DNA of 64,000 nt, taken from assembly GCF_014645375.1 (NCBI RefSeq), contig NZ_BMLT01000003.1:169983-233982 (forward strand), given 5' to 3'. Source of the DNA: Marinobacterium nitratireducens. Its GTDB lineage: Bacteria; Pseudomonadota; Gammaproteobacteria; Pseudomonadales; Balneatricaceae. The translations under genes were made by a program, and so were the position numbers. Shown here piece by piece: positions 27,332-36,948 of this stretch. Each line of letters opens with the position of its first letter. The first letter of the stretch is position 1. The notes beneath the pieces are model-generated. The model had not been told where the DNA came from. It saw only the letters and a list, made by a program, of their open reading frames with translations, and ran no database searches.

Positions 27332-28561
27332 ATGGTCAAGACAGTGACAAACGCACCGGTCAACGGTGTTATCGACGAATCCCTGGGAATCTGCAACGCC
27401 AACTGGGACCACCCTTCGCACCTGGCCTACAGTCAGCTTCACATGGACCGGATGATGCCAACGGTCCATCTGGAACCCGGTACGCAAAGCATTCCACTGC
27501 AGCGTGCCGCCCGTCCGCTGGCGCTCGACAAGATCGCATTCACGGATCCCCTGGGTGGCCGGGCGATTAGTACAGAGCAGTTCCTTGACCGCCGCCTGTA
27601 CAACGACGCCCTGCTGGTATTCCATCGCGGCGAAGTCGTCCACGAGTCCTACCGCAATGGCATGAGCGCCGACGACCATCACGTACAGCACTCGACGACC
27701 AAGTCGCTGGTCGCGATGCTGGTCGGCATCGCCATGGACGAGGGAGTCATGTCCGCCGAGGCTCCCATCGCGAACTACATCCCCGAGCTTGGCGACTATC
27801 CGGAATGGGCCGAAGTGCGCCTGCAGCATGTGCTGGACATGGCGCTCGACAGCCCCTACGCCGAGCACTACGACGACCCCGACTGCGGCTATTTCGACTA
27901 TGCCCGCGCCGTCGGTTACTACCCGGCGGCAGAAGGCCGTACGCCCGCGGGCGCCCGCGCCTGGCTGACCAGCCTGCGGATGCGTCCGCGTGGCACTCCG
28001 GGCAGCCGGTTCAATTACACCTCGCCGCTGACCAATGCGCTGATGATCGCCGTTGGCGAAGCCTACGGCGAGTCCGTGCTGTCGCTGCTGGAGTCGCGAA
28101 TCTACCAGCGCATCGGCGCGGTTTCGCCGGGCTGGTTCAACACCGATCATCTGGGCGTACCGATCGCGGAAGGTCAGTTCAGCCTGCGACTCGAGGACTT
28201 TGCCCGCTGGGCGTCGCTGATGATCAACAACGGACGCAACCTGGCCGGCGATCAGGTGGTGCCGCCAGGCTTCGTGGAGGATACCCTGGCGCCACGGGAG
28301 TCATCCCGCCAGGCGTTCGCCCGCAGCGAATACGGCGAGGTTCTGCCCGGCGCCCAGTACCGCAACCAGTTCTGGGTCACCCATCCGGAGGCCCGGCAGT
28401 GCGCCATGCTCGGTATCCATGGGCAGTTCGCCTGGTTCGATCTGAACCGTGAACTGATGATCTGCGGCTACGGGTCCTATCCGGTACAGGTCGACCCGCT
28501 GATGACGGATTGTCTGCAACAGCTGTGGCTGAATGTCGCCTCGGCCTGCGACAGGCGCTGA
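27332..28561 (+). CDS. Beta-lactamase-fold serine hydrolase (class C / 6-aminohexanoate-dimer hydrolase type)
   Basis: Serine hydrolase of 409 residues of the penicillin-binding/class C beta-lactamase family that also includes esterases and the nylon-oligomer hydrolase NylB. The nucleophile motif SxxK is HSTTKS (S121, K124 from this start), and NYTSP is the probable second catalytic motif. No signal peptide is seen, so it is cytoplasmic. The start is uncertain: ATG at 27332 begins the region resembling the family, while a TTG at 27230 would add 34 Lys/Asn-rich residues; neither has a strong ribosome site. The NylB comparison is by motif and length, not substrate. Confidence 0.82.
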   Translation: MVKTVTNAPVNGVIDESLGICNANWDHPSHLAYSQLHMDRMMPTVHLEPGTQSIPLQRAARPLALDKIAFTDPLGGRAISTEQFLDRRLYNDALLVFHRGEVVHESYRNGMSADDHHVQHSTTKSLVAMLVGIAMDEGVMSAEAPIANYIPELGDYPEWAEVRLQHVLDMALDSPYAEHYDDPDCGYFDYARAVGYYPAAEGRTPAGARAWLTSLRMRPRGTPGSRFNYTSPLTNALMIAVGEAYGESVLSLLESRIYQRIGAVSPGWFNTDHLGVPIAEGQFSLRLEDFARWASLMINNGRNLAGDQVVPPGFVEDTLAPRESSRQAFARSEYGEVLPGAQYRNQFWVTHPEARQCAMLGIHGQFAWFDLNRELMICGYGSYPVQVDPLMTDCLQQLWLNVASACDRR

Positions 28562-28648
28562 CGGCCACCGAGATGGCCGCTATTGAGCGAACTACTTCGA
28601 GGCAGTACACTTCGTCGATCCTGCCTCGAAGTATTATAATCAACGGCA

Positions 28649-29689
28649 ATGCAGCCTCAAAAAAGAAGCGTCGAACACGCCAGCCTGCCGACCCAGGTCG
28701 TATCGATTATCGCCGACGTGCTCAAGGAGCACGGCATCAGCGACAACCTGTTACTCGAAGGCACCACGCTGATGCCGTCGGCCCTGCGCCACCAGACCAC
28801 CTATGTACGCTACGAGCAGCTGCTGCGCATCCTGGAAAACGCGCTGAACCTTTACCCCAAGCCGGGTCTGGGCCTCGAGGTTGGCCGTCGCGAACATGTC
28901 GCCAGCTGGGGGCTGCTGGGATTCGCGGTCATGACCGTCGCGGACCTGCGCGCCGTCCTGGAGATCGGCAACCGCTACTATCTCTCGGGACCCGCCCTCT
29001 ATGATCTTCATTCCTATATCGAGGGCAATGACAGCATCATACAGGTCGTGACGCCACGCCCGATCGGGCGACTGCTGCCCGTCGTCGTCGAGGAACTTTT
29101 CGCCACTGTTTGCACCGTATTTCCGGAGCTCATCGGCGAACCCTTCCGCGTAAAGGAACTGCAGGTCACTTACGACCGCCCCGCTTACAGCCATCTCTAC
29201 GACGAATTTTTCCAGTGTCCTGTCCGGTACAACGCCCCCGCGAACCACCTGGTCTTCGACAGTGCCTACCTGGACAAGCCACTGGTCAATGCCAACCCGG
29301 TGAGTGCGCTCCTCAGCCAGCAGCTCTGTGAGCAGGCATTGCAAAATCATGCCCACGAGGCGGACCTCTGTCACACCATCAAACTGATCCTGCTGCGCAA
29401 GCCCGACCGCTTTCCCAATATGGAAGCCGTTGCCGATGAGCTTCAGATGAGCCCGCGCACACTGAGGCGAAGACTCTCGGCGGAAGAAACCAGTTACCAG
29501 ACACTGGTGGACGAAGTACGCCGTGATCTTGCGATCGGCTACCTGCGGGATACCCGCCTGTCGCTGGCGGAGGTCGCCGAGCGCATCGGCTTCACCGAAT
29601 ATGGCAATTTCCGCAAGGCGTTCCGGCGCTGGACCGGCCACGCCCCCAGCCACTACCGCAACGATGATACGGTTGAGGACAGGGGATAA
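28649..29689 (+). CDS. AraC-family transcriptional regulator (Arabinose_bd type)
   Basis: Regulator of 346 residues. An N-terminal ligand domain of the type found in OruR/ArgR-like AraC proteins (about 20-210) is followed by a double helix-turn-helix (about 245-335) containing NMEAVADELQMSPRTLRRRL and the second-helix signature ERIGFTEYGNFRKAFRRWTG. It follows the serine hydrolase by 88 bp on the same strand and likely controls the hydrolase, the MFS gene, or the convergent DUF3604 operon. The ATG is preceded by an AT-rich ATTATAAT stretch that could be a -10 element. Confidence 0.88.
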   Translation: MQPQKRSVEHASLPTQVVSIIADVLKEHGISDNLLLEGTTLMPSALRHQTTYVRYEQLLRILENALNLYPKPGLGLEVGRREHVASWGLLGFAVMTVADLRAVLEIGNRYYLSGPALYDLHSYIEGNDSIIQVVTPRPIGRLLPVVVEELFATVCTVFPELIGEPFRVKELQVTYDRPAYSHLYDEFFQCPVRYNAPANHLVFDSAYLDKPLVNANPVSALLSQQLCEQALQNHAHEADLCHTIKLILLRKPDRFPNMEAVADELQMSPRTLRRRLSAEETSYQTLVDEVRRDLAIGYLRDTRLSLAEVAERIGFTEYGNFRKAFRRWTGHAPSHYRNDDTVEDRG

Positions 29690-29703
29690 GCCGGTCGTTT
29701 GGG

Positions 29704-30699
29704 TCAGAAGGCCGCAAGACGTTCGAGCAGCCAGAACATCGACACCGCACCGATTGAATAGGGCGCCAGCCGCCAGCCCCAGCCGGTGGCGGGCAGCGGC
29801 AGGCGACGAAGCCCCGCCATAAACGACAGTACCACGGCGATAAACGCGAGCTGGCCGAGCTCGACCCCGAGATTGAAGAACAGCAGCGCCAGCGGGATGG
29901 CCTGCTGCGGCAGACCGAGATCGGCGAGCGCGCCGGCAAAACCCAGCCCGTGCAGCAGACCGAAGGCGAAGGCTACCAGCCAGGGCGCACGCGCGGTCAG
30001 GCCCGGCGCCCCACCCTGCCGCCCGCGAACGATCTCCGCCGCGACAAAGGCAATGCTCAGCGCGATGCAGGCCTCGACCGGCGGGCCCGGTACCTGCAGC
30101 AGGCCCAGCGTCGCCGCTACCAGGGTAAGACTGTGCGACAGGGTGAACGCCGTGATGGTGCCCAGCAGGCGCTTCCAGCCCGTGACCAGCAGCACCAGCG
30201 TCAACACGAACAGCAGATGGTCGACGCCCAGCAGAATGTGCTCGACGCCGAGCCCGAGATAGCTGCTGGCCACGCCCCAAGCGGATGGTGTCGAGGCCAC
30301 GACGAACCCGGGGTTATCGGGCAACAGGCGTTCGGTCTGGGTTGCGCCACCCTCGCCGATCACCCGTACCAGGACATCGATACGCGTCGCGGGAAGACCC
30401 GCAATACCGACCCGCTGCCCGGCAAGCCCGCCTTCCCGTCTTACCCGCCAGCTCTCGATATAGGCCCCGCCATCGAGCACCGCGGCAGGCTCGGAAACCG
30501 CCTCGGTGCCGTCGGGAAACCGGACATAGATCCCCAGGCGCAGGTCATCGCCCCGGGCCGGGACCTTCCAGAGCACATCGTAGGTATCGCCTGCGACCTG
30601 TCGCAGTTCGAGATACGCCGGCCGCACCTCGTGGGCCGACGTCACACCCGCCAACAGCAGGCCGCCGAGCAGGACCAGCCAGCAGTAGAGTTTTCTCAC
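29704..30699 (-). CDS. HupE/UreJ-family membrane protein
   Basis: 331-residue protein with a signal peptide (LVLLGGLLLAGVTSA), an N-terminal periplasmic beta domain (about 23-130), and about seven C-terminal membrane helices carrying conserved histidines: GVEHILLGVDHLLFVL, AFTLSHSLTLV and FGLLHGLGFAGAL. HupE/UreJ proteins are linked to nickel or cobalt handling; this longer form with a soluble N-domain is of unproven function. The GTG start overlaps the PpiC stop by 4 bp, so translation is coupled. Last gene of the DUF3604-PpiC-HupE operon. Confidence 0.87.
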   Translation of the reverse strand: MRKLYCWLVLLGGLLLAGVTSAHEVRPAYLELRQVAGDTYDVLWKVPARGDDLRLGIYVRFPDGTEAVSEPAAVLDGGAYIESWRVRREGGLAGQRVGIAGLPATRIDVLVRVIGEGGATQTERLLPDNPGFVVASTPSAWGVASSYLGLGVEHILLGVDHLLFVLTLVLLVTGWKRLLGTITAFTLSHSLTLVAATLGLLQVPGPPVEACIALSIAFVAAEIVRGRQGGAPGLTARAPWLVAFAFGLLHGLGFAGALADLGLPQQAIPLALLFFNLGVELGQLAFIAVVLSFMAGLRRLPLPATGWGWRLAPYSIGAVSMFWLLERLAAF

Positions 30700-31568
30700 T
30701 GTTGTTCCCCGTTACGACTGATTTCGATCGCCGGGGCGGCCTGCGGCCAGTCGACCCGGACGTCGTACTTCGACAGCAGCCCGTCCAGCAGGTCGGCATT
30801 GGCTCTGCTGCGCCGCTCGGCCATCAGGCTGCGCTCCACCTCGTCCCGGACCTCGGCGAGCTGCGGCAGACTGGCTGCCTGCTTGCGCTCGAGGAATACC
30901 AGATGCACGCCGTACCCGGAGGCGACCGGCCCCGACCAGCTCCCCTCCTGCAAGGAGCCCAGCTGCGAGGCAAACGCCTTGCCGAAGGTGTTGGCGACGT
31001 CGGTCCGGGAGGCGTCTGCAAAAGCTGCCGGCAGCATCAGGCCGTCGCCAAGCCCAGCGGGATCGGCGCCATCGCGCAACTGGCGGCGCAGGTCGGCGGT
31101 GACCTCGGCCAGCGCTGCGCCCTGTTTCCCCGGATCGAGAAACACCTGGCGAAAGCTGAACCGCGGCTCGCGCGCGAATTTCTCCGGATGCGCAGACAGA
31201 TAGGCGGCCAGCTCGTCATCATCCGGTCGGCTGACGGCGACCAGGCCCTCGGCGACAAACTCCATCTTCTGCTGTAAACGACGCCGGATCACGGTGTCGT
31301 TCTGGTCGAGACCGAGCTTGACCGCCTCGCGGCTGAGAATCTCCTCCTTGACGTACTGGTCGACCAGGCCCTTGAGCTCCTGTTCCGACGGCGCTCGCTG
31401 CCAGAGTTTGGTGAAGTTCGCGGCCAGACTTTCCACCTGGCCGGCACTGACAACGACAGCGTCGTTTTCGCTTTTCGCATCCTCTCCGCTGAGCACGCCA
31501 TAGAACCCGAAGATCAGGGTGCCGAGCAGAAGAAAGTGCAGCAGAGGTTCCTGTAACAGTCGTCTCAT
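30696..31568 (-). CDS. Membrane-anchored parvulin-type peptidyl-prolyl isomerase
   Basis: 290-residue chaperone/isomerase. One N-terminal membrane segment (LLHFLLLGTLIFGFYGVL) anchors it with the remainder in the periplasm; a SurA-like helical part (about 40-125) and a PpiC parvulin domain (about 130-250, FSFRQVFLDP...GVHLVFLERK) follow. The domain is divergent but retains the WSGPVASGYGVHLV segment. ATGA overlaps couple it to DUF3604 upstream and HupE downstream, so it probably helps fold or insert one of these partners. Confidence 0.87.
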   Translation of the reverse strand: MRRLLQEPLLHFLLLGTLIFGFYGVLSGEDAKSENDAVVVSAGQVESLAANFTKLWQRAPSEQELKGLVDQYVKEEILSREAVKLGLDQNDTVIRRRLQQKMEFVAEGLVAVSRPDDDELAAYLSAHPEKFAREPRFSFRQVFLDPGKQGAALAEVTADLRRQLRDGADPAGLGDGLMLPAAFADASRTDVANTFGKAFASQLGSLQEGSWSGPVASGYGVHLVFLERKQAASLPQLAEVRDEVERSLMAERRSRANADLLDGLLSKYDVRVDWPQAAPAIEISRNGEQQ

Positions 31569-33460
31569 GGCGTGTACCAGATCGGGGATGTGTAGGCGCG
31601 TTCCTGGATCGATACCGGCACCTCGGGCCCGACCGTAATGCCGAAACGCGCGGCGTCATAGGTGGTCCAGCGCGGCGTCGGGATTTCCAGCACGCGGGCG
31701 TAGTAGAAAGCGCGCAGTGAGGGATCGAAGTCCGGATCGGTCCAGACGGTAATCAGCTCCGGATCGCCGATGGTATTGGTCCAGGTGGCGTTTGCCGCAT
31801 CGACGGTGTTGCCGACCGGCGCCAGCTTGCCGTCGTCGCCGATGCTGCGGGAATCGGCATCGCCCCAGACGACATCGTAGATCTTCTCGTGGGTGTCGCC
31901 CTTGTCATCGACCCATCCCTTGATTATCTGGATACGATCGAGGTTGCCATACATGGGATCCTTGCGGGCACCGACCAGGAAACTCGGCGCCTTGCCTTCA
32001 GGCGCGCGCTGCAGGTCGCCACCCATCGGCACGCCCTTGGCGTAGCCGATATTGGCGGGCTCGCGTGACAGCGCATCATCCGCGGTGAAGTCGAAGCCGC
32101 CGAAGAAGCGCACCGTGATCAGCGGACCGGTGGTGCCGTAGGTTTCCTTGCGTGCCATGGCATCCCAGAGCGCCTCGCGGGTGTTTTCCGTGGCCCAGAC
32201 ACCGGTGCGGCCCGACGCGCCCATTTCCCAGTCCTTGACCACCCGGCCTTCGAAAGAGAGCGCATCGTCGTTCCAGCGCTCGCCTTTGGGCTCGGAGGTA
32301 CCGTACTTGCCGAAGAAGTTGTTTTCCTCGTCGGCGGTGAGCCCGGTGTGCATGTCGGTGCCGCCGGCAATACCGAACTTGAACGGGTTGGTGCCGAGCT
32401 TTTCCTCCAGCATCAGTCCGTTCTTCAGCGCCTCGCGGGCGTACTCGGTGGCGATCATACCCTCTTTCTTCGGCAGCAGGTTGAGATTGCCCTTGTCCCA
32501 GATCTCGAAGCCGGCGAACTCGTCGTTGGGCGACAGCGTCGGATGCTGCTCGCCGGTGCCCTTGGGCTGGGTGATCTCGTAAAGCGGTTCCCATTTGGCG
32601 CGGGCGTCGGCCCAGGCCTTGGTGAGCTCCTTGCCCTCGAAGGTCTTGAGCGAGAACATGCGGCCGTTGGACAGGTTGCCGTTGTGTGGAATGGCCAGCA
32701 TGCGGCCGCCGGTCTTCTCCTCGTAGGCCGCCATCCACTCCCAGAGTTTTTCCGGGTTGTTGCTGTCGAAGGTGGTCATCGGTGTCGCCTGGTCGGCCCG
32801 GCTCTTGTCGTCCCGGTAAATGACGTTGCGATGCAGGTTGTCGCCGCCGCCCGGGTTCGAGCTCCACTCGTAGGCGATAAAGGCGGTGAACTTGCCGGGG
32901 TCGTTGTACCTGTCGACGATGGCCGTGTGGCGCTCCCATACCGTCTGCAGGAATTCCGGATCGGTCATCGCCTTGGGCAGGGTGCCGTTGGACTGCATCG
33001 AGATCATCTCGGACATCACCGCGGTGGCCGCCGCCCCACCCTGCTGCATTTTCTCGTGCCATTCCTTGATCTTGGGATCCTTGAGCAGCTCCGGGTCGCC
33101 GGAGATGATGCCACTGACGACGCCGAGGGCGTCGGAGTGGTCGGTGATGCTGAGCCAGTCGAGCGCGCGACCGAGCTTGACCGGCTGCCCGCTGTTGGAC
33201 GTCACCTGCTCGCCACGGGCAAAGCGCAGCGCCTCCTCGGGCCCCAGAGTGGTGCCGGACGCGGCCGCATCGCCCGACCAGGCGGTATGCAGATGCTCGT
33301 CGCCCCAGTATACCTGGGTCGGGAAGCCGCGGTTGGCGTAAGGCGAATAGGGGCGCCCTTCGGGAAACTGCGCTGGCTTAACCGGCGACTGGGCGAATGT
33401 CGTGGTCACGACAGCGGCGCTACAGCATGCCACCGCAAGTGCAACGGGGGTGAGCTTCAT
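31565..33460 (-). CDS. DUF3604 periplasmic protein, PHP-like metal site
   Basis: 631-residue exported protein: signal peptide (VALAVACCSAAVVTTTFA), then the DUF3604 body with clustered metal-ligand motifs YWGDEHLHTAWSGDA, WLSITDHSD and GGTDMHTGL. These resemble PHP phosphoesterase ligands, hence a metal-dependent hydrolase is the usual guess, but no activity is established. AAGGAA precedes the ATG. First of a tightly coupled operon with a parvulin isomerase and HupE; the recurrent association of these three suggests a dedicated folding and metal-supply line for the DUF3604 enzyme. Confidence 0.88.
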   Translation of the reverse strand: MKLTPVALAVACCSAAVVTTTFAQSPVKPAQFPEGRPYSPYANRGFPTQVYWGDEHLHTAWSGDAAASGTTLGPEEALRFARGEQVTSNSGQPVKLGRALDWLSITDHSDALGVVSGIISGDPELLKDPKIKEWHEKMQQGGAAATAVMSEMISMQSNGTLPKAMTDPEFLQTVWERHTAIVDRYNDPGKFTAFIAYEWSSNPGGGDNLHRNVIYRDDKSRADQATPMTTFDSNNPEKLWEWMAAYEEKTGGRMLAIPHNGNLSNGRMFSLKTFEGKELTKAWADARAKWEPLYEITQPKGTGEQHPTLSPNDEFAGFEIWDKGNLNLLPKKEGMIATEYAREALKNGLMLEEKLGTNPFKFGIAGGTDMHTGLTADEENNFFGKYGTSEPKGERWNDDALSFEGRVVKDWEMGASGRTGVWATENTREALWDAMARKETYGTTGPLITVRFFGGFDFTADDALSREPANIGYAKGVPMGGDLQRAPEGKAPSFLVGARKDPMYGNLDRIQIIKGWVDDKGDTHEKIYDVVWGDADSRSIGDDGKLAPVGNTVDAANATWTNTIGDPELITVWTDPDFDPSLRAFYYARVLEIPTPRWTTYDAARFGITVGPEVPVSIQERAYTSPIWYTP

Positions 33461-33663
33461 GGATCAATTCCTTCTGTCTGGGTTTCCGGCCGATCACGGC
33501 TCCGGGACATCTTGGCTGGGTAAGCATAGCTCAGACATGCCGATCGCGGCGTCAGTCGACGCGGCCAAGCGGCGCCATGAAACGGGCCCACCGGCAATAG
33601 GCACAACGGGCATATTACGCCATCCCTGGCAGTCAGCCCGCCCTCGCGGGCATCACACCTCGA

Positions 33664-34965
33664 TCAGCTGCCGAGATACGCCAGGGTCGCGGACACCATG
33701 GCGCCGATTCCGGCGCGCAACGTCGAATCATGGCCCGGGTTGTAGTACGGCGAATGCGGCATCTCCAGATGCCCCATCTTGGCCGCCACATTCTGTCCCG
33801 GTGTGTCGTGCCAGCGCTCCGGCGTCACGGCGCCGAGGAACCAGTAGACGTAGGGGATATCGTCGCCGCCGAAGCCGCCGGCCGCGGCGTTGCCGAAGTA
33901 CGGGAAATCCTCGCTGCCGTTCAGACGCGGCATCTCGAACAGGCCATCATCGCCGAAGTAGTCGGCATGCGCGCGCCGCACCCGGTCTACGCTGTCCGGG
34001 TCGTTGACCAGCGCGATGGTCTCGGTCAGCACCTCGAACTCGGGCGGCTTCGGCGAGCGGCCGGCGTCGCATTCGGCACGGATAATGCGCCGGATCGACT
34101 CCAGTACCCGGCCATGCAGTTCGTTGTCGAAGCTGCGCACGTTGATCTCGAGTTCCGCGCTGTGCGGAATGATATTGCCCTGGGTGCCGGCGTGGAGCTT
34201 GCCGACGGTGACGACCACAGTCTGATCGGGCGGCACCTCGCGCGAAACGATTGTCTGCAGCCGCGTGACCACGTGCGCCGCGATCACCACCGGATCGACG
34301 GTATTGGCGGGCATCGAGCCGTGGCCGCCGGCGCCGTGGATGGTGACGCCGAGCGTGGTGGCCGCGGACATTGCCTGCCCGGCGATATGGCCGACGGTGC
34401 CGGCCAGGGCCGGCATATTGTGCTGGCCGAAGATGATATCGGGCCGCGCAAAGCGCCGATAGAGGCCGTCGTCGAGCATCGCCTGGGCGCCGCCGAAGAT
34501 CTCCTCGGCGGGCTGGCATACCACCATCAGCGTGCCCTGCCAGCGGTCCCTGAGACCGGCCAGTACCGCTGCGGCACCGACCAGGCAATTGCTGTGCAGA
34601 TCATGGCCGCAGGCGTGCATCACCGGCACACGCTCGCCATGCTCTGTTTCGGCTGTTGCGCAGCTGGCGTAGTCGAGGCCGGTCTGCTCCCTGATCGGCA
34701 GCGCGTCCATATCGCCGCGCAGCATCAGCGTCGGCCCCTCTCCGTTGCGCAGCAGCGCCACCACACCGGTACGGCCGACCTCGCGCGTCACCTCGAAACC
34801 GTGCGCCTCCAGCGCCCCGGCCAGTTTGCGGCTGGTATTGAATTCCTGGAATGGCAATTCCGGATGCTGATGAATATCCCGATACAGTTCCTGGATACCG
34901 GCGTATACCTTATCGATCCCGCCGTCGATACGTTCTCTCAAATGGGTCACTGCGCTGTCACTCAC
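33664..34965 (-). CDS. M20 amidohydrolase (hippurate / N-acyl amino acid hydrolase type)
   Basis: Cytoplasmic dinuclear-metal amidohydrolase of 433 residues removing acyl groups from amino acids. Metal ligands are visible: C119-x-H121 in MHACGHDLH and E154-E155 in QPAEEIFGG; the lid/dimerisation domain includes GAGGHGSMP. The GTG at 34965 is preferred because AGGAG lies 8 bp upstream; an ATG pair nine codons earlier has only a weak site. It lies just after the truncated symporter gene and downstream of an MFS gene on the same strand, forming an uptake-plus-hydrolysis operon whose original symporter is damaged. Confidence 0.88.
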   Translation of the reverse strand: MSDSAVTHLRERIDGGIDKVYAGIQELYRDIHQHPELPFQEFNTSRKLAGALEAHGFEVTREVGRTGVVALLRNGEGPTLMLRGDMDALPIREQTGLDYASCATAETEHGERVPVMHACGHDLHSNCLVGAAAVLAGLRDRWQGTLMVVCQPAEEIFGGAQAMLDDGLYRRFARPDIIFGQHNMPALAGTVGHIAGQAMSAATTLGVTIHGAGGHGSMPANTVDPVVIAAHVVTRLQTIVSREVPPDQTVVVTVGKLHAGTQGNIIPHSAELEINVRSFDNELHGRVLESIRRIIRAECDAGRSPKPPEFEVLTETIALVNDPDSVDRVRRAHADYFGDDGLFEMPRLNGSEDFPYFGNAAAGGFGGDDIPYVYWFLGAVTPERWHDTPGQNVAAKMGHLEMPHSPYYNPGHDSTLRAGIGAMVSATLAYLGS

Positions 34966-35001
34966 GTTGAAAACTCCTGATTCAGTCATCATCCTGCCGC
35001 C

Positions 35002-35688
35002 TCAGGCGGCGGCCTCGCGGGATACCGGCTTTTTTGCCACGGCCACCTGGAACAGCGCGACCACCGCCACATTCGCCAGCAGGCCCCAGACACCGGCGTG
35101 CCAGCCGAACGGCGAGTCGACCAGGAACTGGAACAGCAGGAACAGCAGACTGCCCACCGCCGCACCGGCAAACACGCTGTGGCGCCTGAGCTTGCGGAAG
35201 AACAGCGCGCCCAGCGCCATCGGCATCAGCTGCACGATCAGGCCGTAGGCACCCAACAGCAGCATCACCAGCGACGACGGGTTGAACAGCGCAATCAGAT
35301 AGGCCATCAGGGACACGCCGACCACACTCCAGCGTGTCACTCTCACCGCGGTCTCATCGCTGCAGTTGCGCATGAAGGTGGCGCCGAAGACGTCGCGCAC
35401 CAGCACAACACCCGCGGTATGGGCCAGGTTGGCACCGGTCGACATTGCCGCCGCCAGCGCACCGGAGAGCATCAGGCCAATGATCCAGGGCGAGAAATCG
35501 GCGATCTCGATGACCAGCTTCAGCAGTACGGTGTCGGCACGCTCCAGCGGTGTGTCGGCAAACACCAGGATGCAGGCAACGTAGCCTTCGAGGCCCGAGG
35601 CGCTTTGCGAGCGGGCCCGCAAGCCCAGCCAAAGCACCGCGACCAGGTAGACCAGCGTTATACCGGTGACGATAAACGAATCATTCAT
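35002..35688 (-). pseudogene. Sodium:solute symporter with in-frame internal deletion
   Basis: An open frame of 228 codons joins the first helix of an SSS-family symporter (MNDSFIVTGITLVYLVAVLW..SGLEGYVA) directly to the C-terminal part (ILVFADTPLERADTVLLK.. to the end). The intact paralogue at 40507-41997 has 256 residues between the same two points, where this gene has one Cys; about 255 residues, including most of the LeuT-fold core, are missing. Both ends remain closely similar to the paralogue and the frame is open, so the loss is probably recent. Transport is very unlikely. Codons before its ATG read RHGDRYE and stop, resembling the RHGGNRDE end of the paralogue's DUF3311 partner. Confidence 0.85.
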
Positions 35689-35736
35689 AGCGGTCACCAT
35701 GCCGCATTTGGCGGCAAAGCTCTGAAACAACAGTAA

Positions 35737-36948
35737 CTACTCACCATGCATTCGTGGGTGCCGGAAGAAGCAAAACGCAGAGATCATACCGACGGTTATA
35801 ACACCGTAGCAAAAGAGGGAAACGGCCATTTGCATGCCCCAGTAGTCGGCTATCCACCCAACTCCCAGGATGGGTATCATGCTGCCGAAGTAGCCAACGA
35901 CAAGATAGGTTGCAAATAACCCCGAGTGATTGTGTGGCTCAGCGATGCGATTCACCATATTCATACCTGCCAGCAGGCTCATCCCGTGACCGATGGCTGT
36001 CGCCAGGATACCTAATGCGAGCAGCAGCACAGAGCCAAGCTGGAGATTAACCAACAGAAGAGCGCTGCATAGAGCGAAAGCGGTCAACCCGACAAAGCCA
36101 CTCCATCGAGTCGGCAGATGCACGAAAAGTAGTTGTACACCCGCCGACATCAGCAATATCACTGCAATCGCGGCCCCGCTGATGAAGGGCCCCTGCCAGT
36201 CGATCATCTTTTCCAGAAACAGTGGCGCCATCGACGCATATAAGCCAAACACGCCGAACGCGAGGAACGAACTAATAACCGTCAATAAAAACGCCACCGA
36301 GTCAGACGACTGAGGCCAGGTCAGTTTTGGCAACCACTGCTTCCAGTCGCCAGCCCGTGGCTGAGATGAGTCTGTGATGACCTTGGCATCATCGGGAATG
36401 GCGATGCGACGCAGTGCATATATTCCCAGACTACCCAATACGATGGTTGGCGCATAGGCCATGACAAGCGGACGGGTTACCCATTGACCAATTACTCCCC
36501 CCACCAAGGGGCCAACGCCAAAACCGAGCGCGATCAGCACGGTGGTAATCATGGAAGCCTTGCGTGTGTGGTGTCTGGACAACAGGAGCCTCAAGCCGAT
36601 AGACGCGCCTGTCGTCATGAGACTGGATGCCACACCGACGATCAGGCGGGCCGCGTTCAGGCTGGTTGTGTTCCAGGCCAACATAGACAGGAGCGTGCCC
36701 ACAAGGATAAGACTCAATGAAAGCTGCATGACTTTTTGAAAGCCAATTCGGTCGGATAATTGACCCAGGAAAAGCAGGCCAAACAGCGCCCCTGCCATAT
36801 AAACCACATAGATAACCGATACGTCGCTGGCTTGAAGCTGCCAGGCTTCCTTGTAGAGCCCATAAAGCGGGCTGATCAGCGCGGTGCTCATAACGCCAAC
36901 ACACATCGCGAAGCATACCCATGGAAAGGGTGACCATTTTGCATTCAT
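35737..36948 (-). CDS. MFS transporter of lower GC content
   Basis: Inner-membrane transporter of 403 residues with 12 predicted helices and the MFS loop motif GQLSDRIGFQKVMQ between helices 2 and 3. Codon use is visibly more AT-rich than in the flanking M20 and DUF3604 genes, suggesting separate acquisition. It lies just upstream of the deleted symporter and occupies the place where the paralogous module has a DUF3311 gene, so it may functionally replace the damaged symporter as importer for the M20 enzyme. Substrate is unknown. Confidence 0.85.
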   Translation of the reverse strand: MNAKWSPFPWVCFAMCVGVMSTALISPLYGLYKEAWQLQASDVSVIYVVYMAGALFGLLFLGQLSDRIGFQKVMQLSLSLILVGTLLSMLAWNTTSLNAARLIVGVASSLMTTGASIGLRLLLSRHHTRKASMITTVLIALGFGVGPLVGGVIGQWVTRPLVMAYAPTIVLGSLGIYALRRIAIPDDAKVITDSSQPRAGDWKQWLPKLTWPQSSDSVAFLLTVISSFLAFGVFGLYASMAPLFLEKMIDWQGPFISGAAIAVILLMSAGVQLLFVHLPTRWSGFVGLTAFALCSALLLVNLQLGSVLLLALGILATAIGHGMSLLAGMNMVNRIAEPHNHSGLFATYLVVGYFGSMIPILGVGWIADYWGMQMAVSLFCYGVITVGMISAFCFFRHPRMHGE

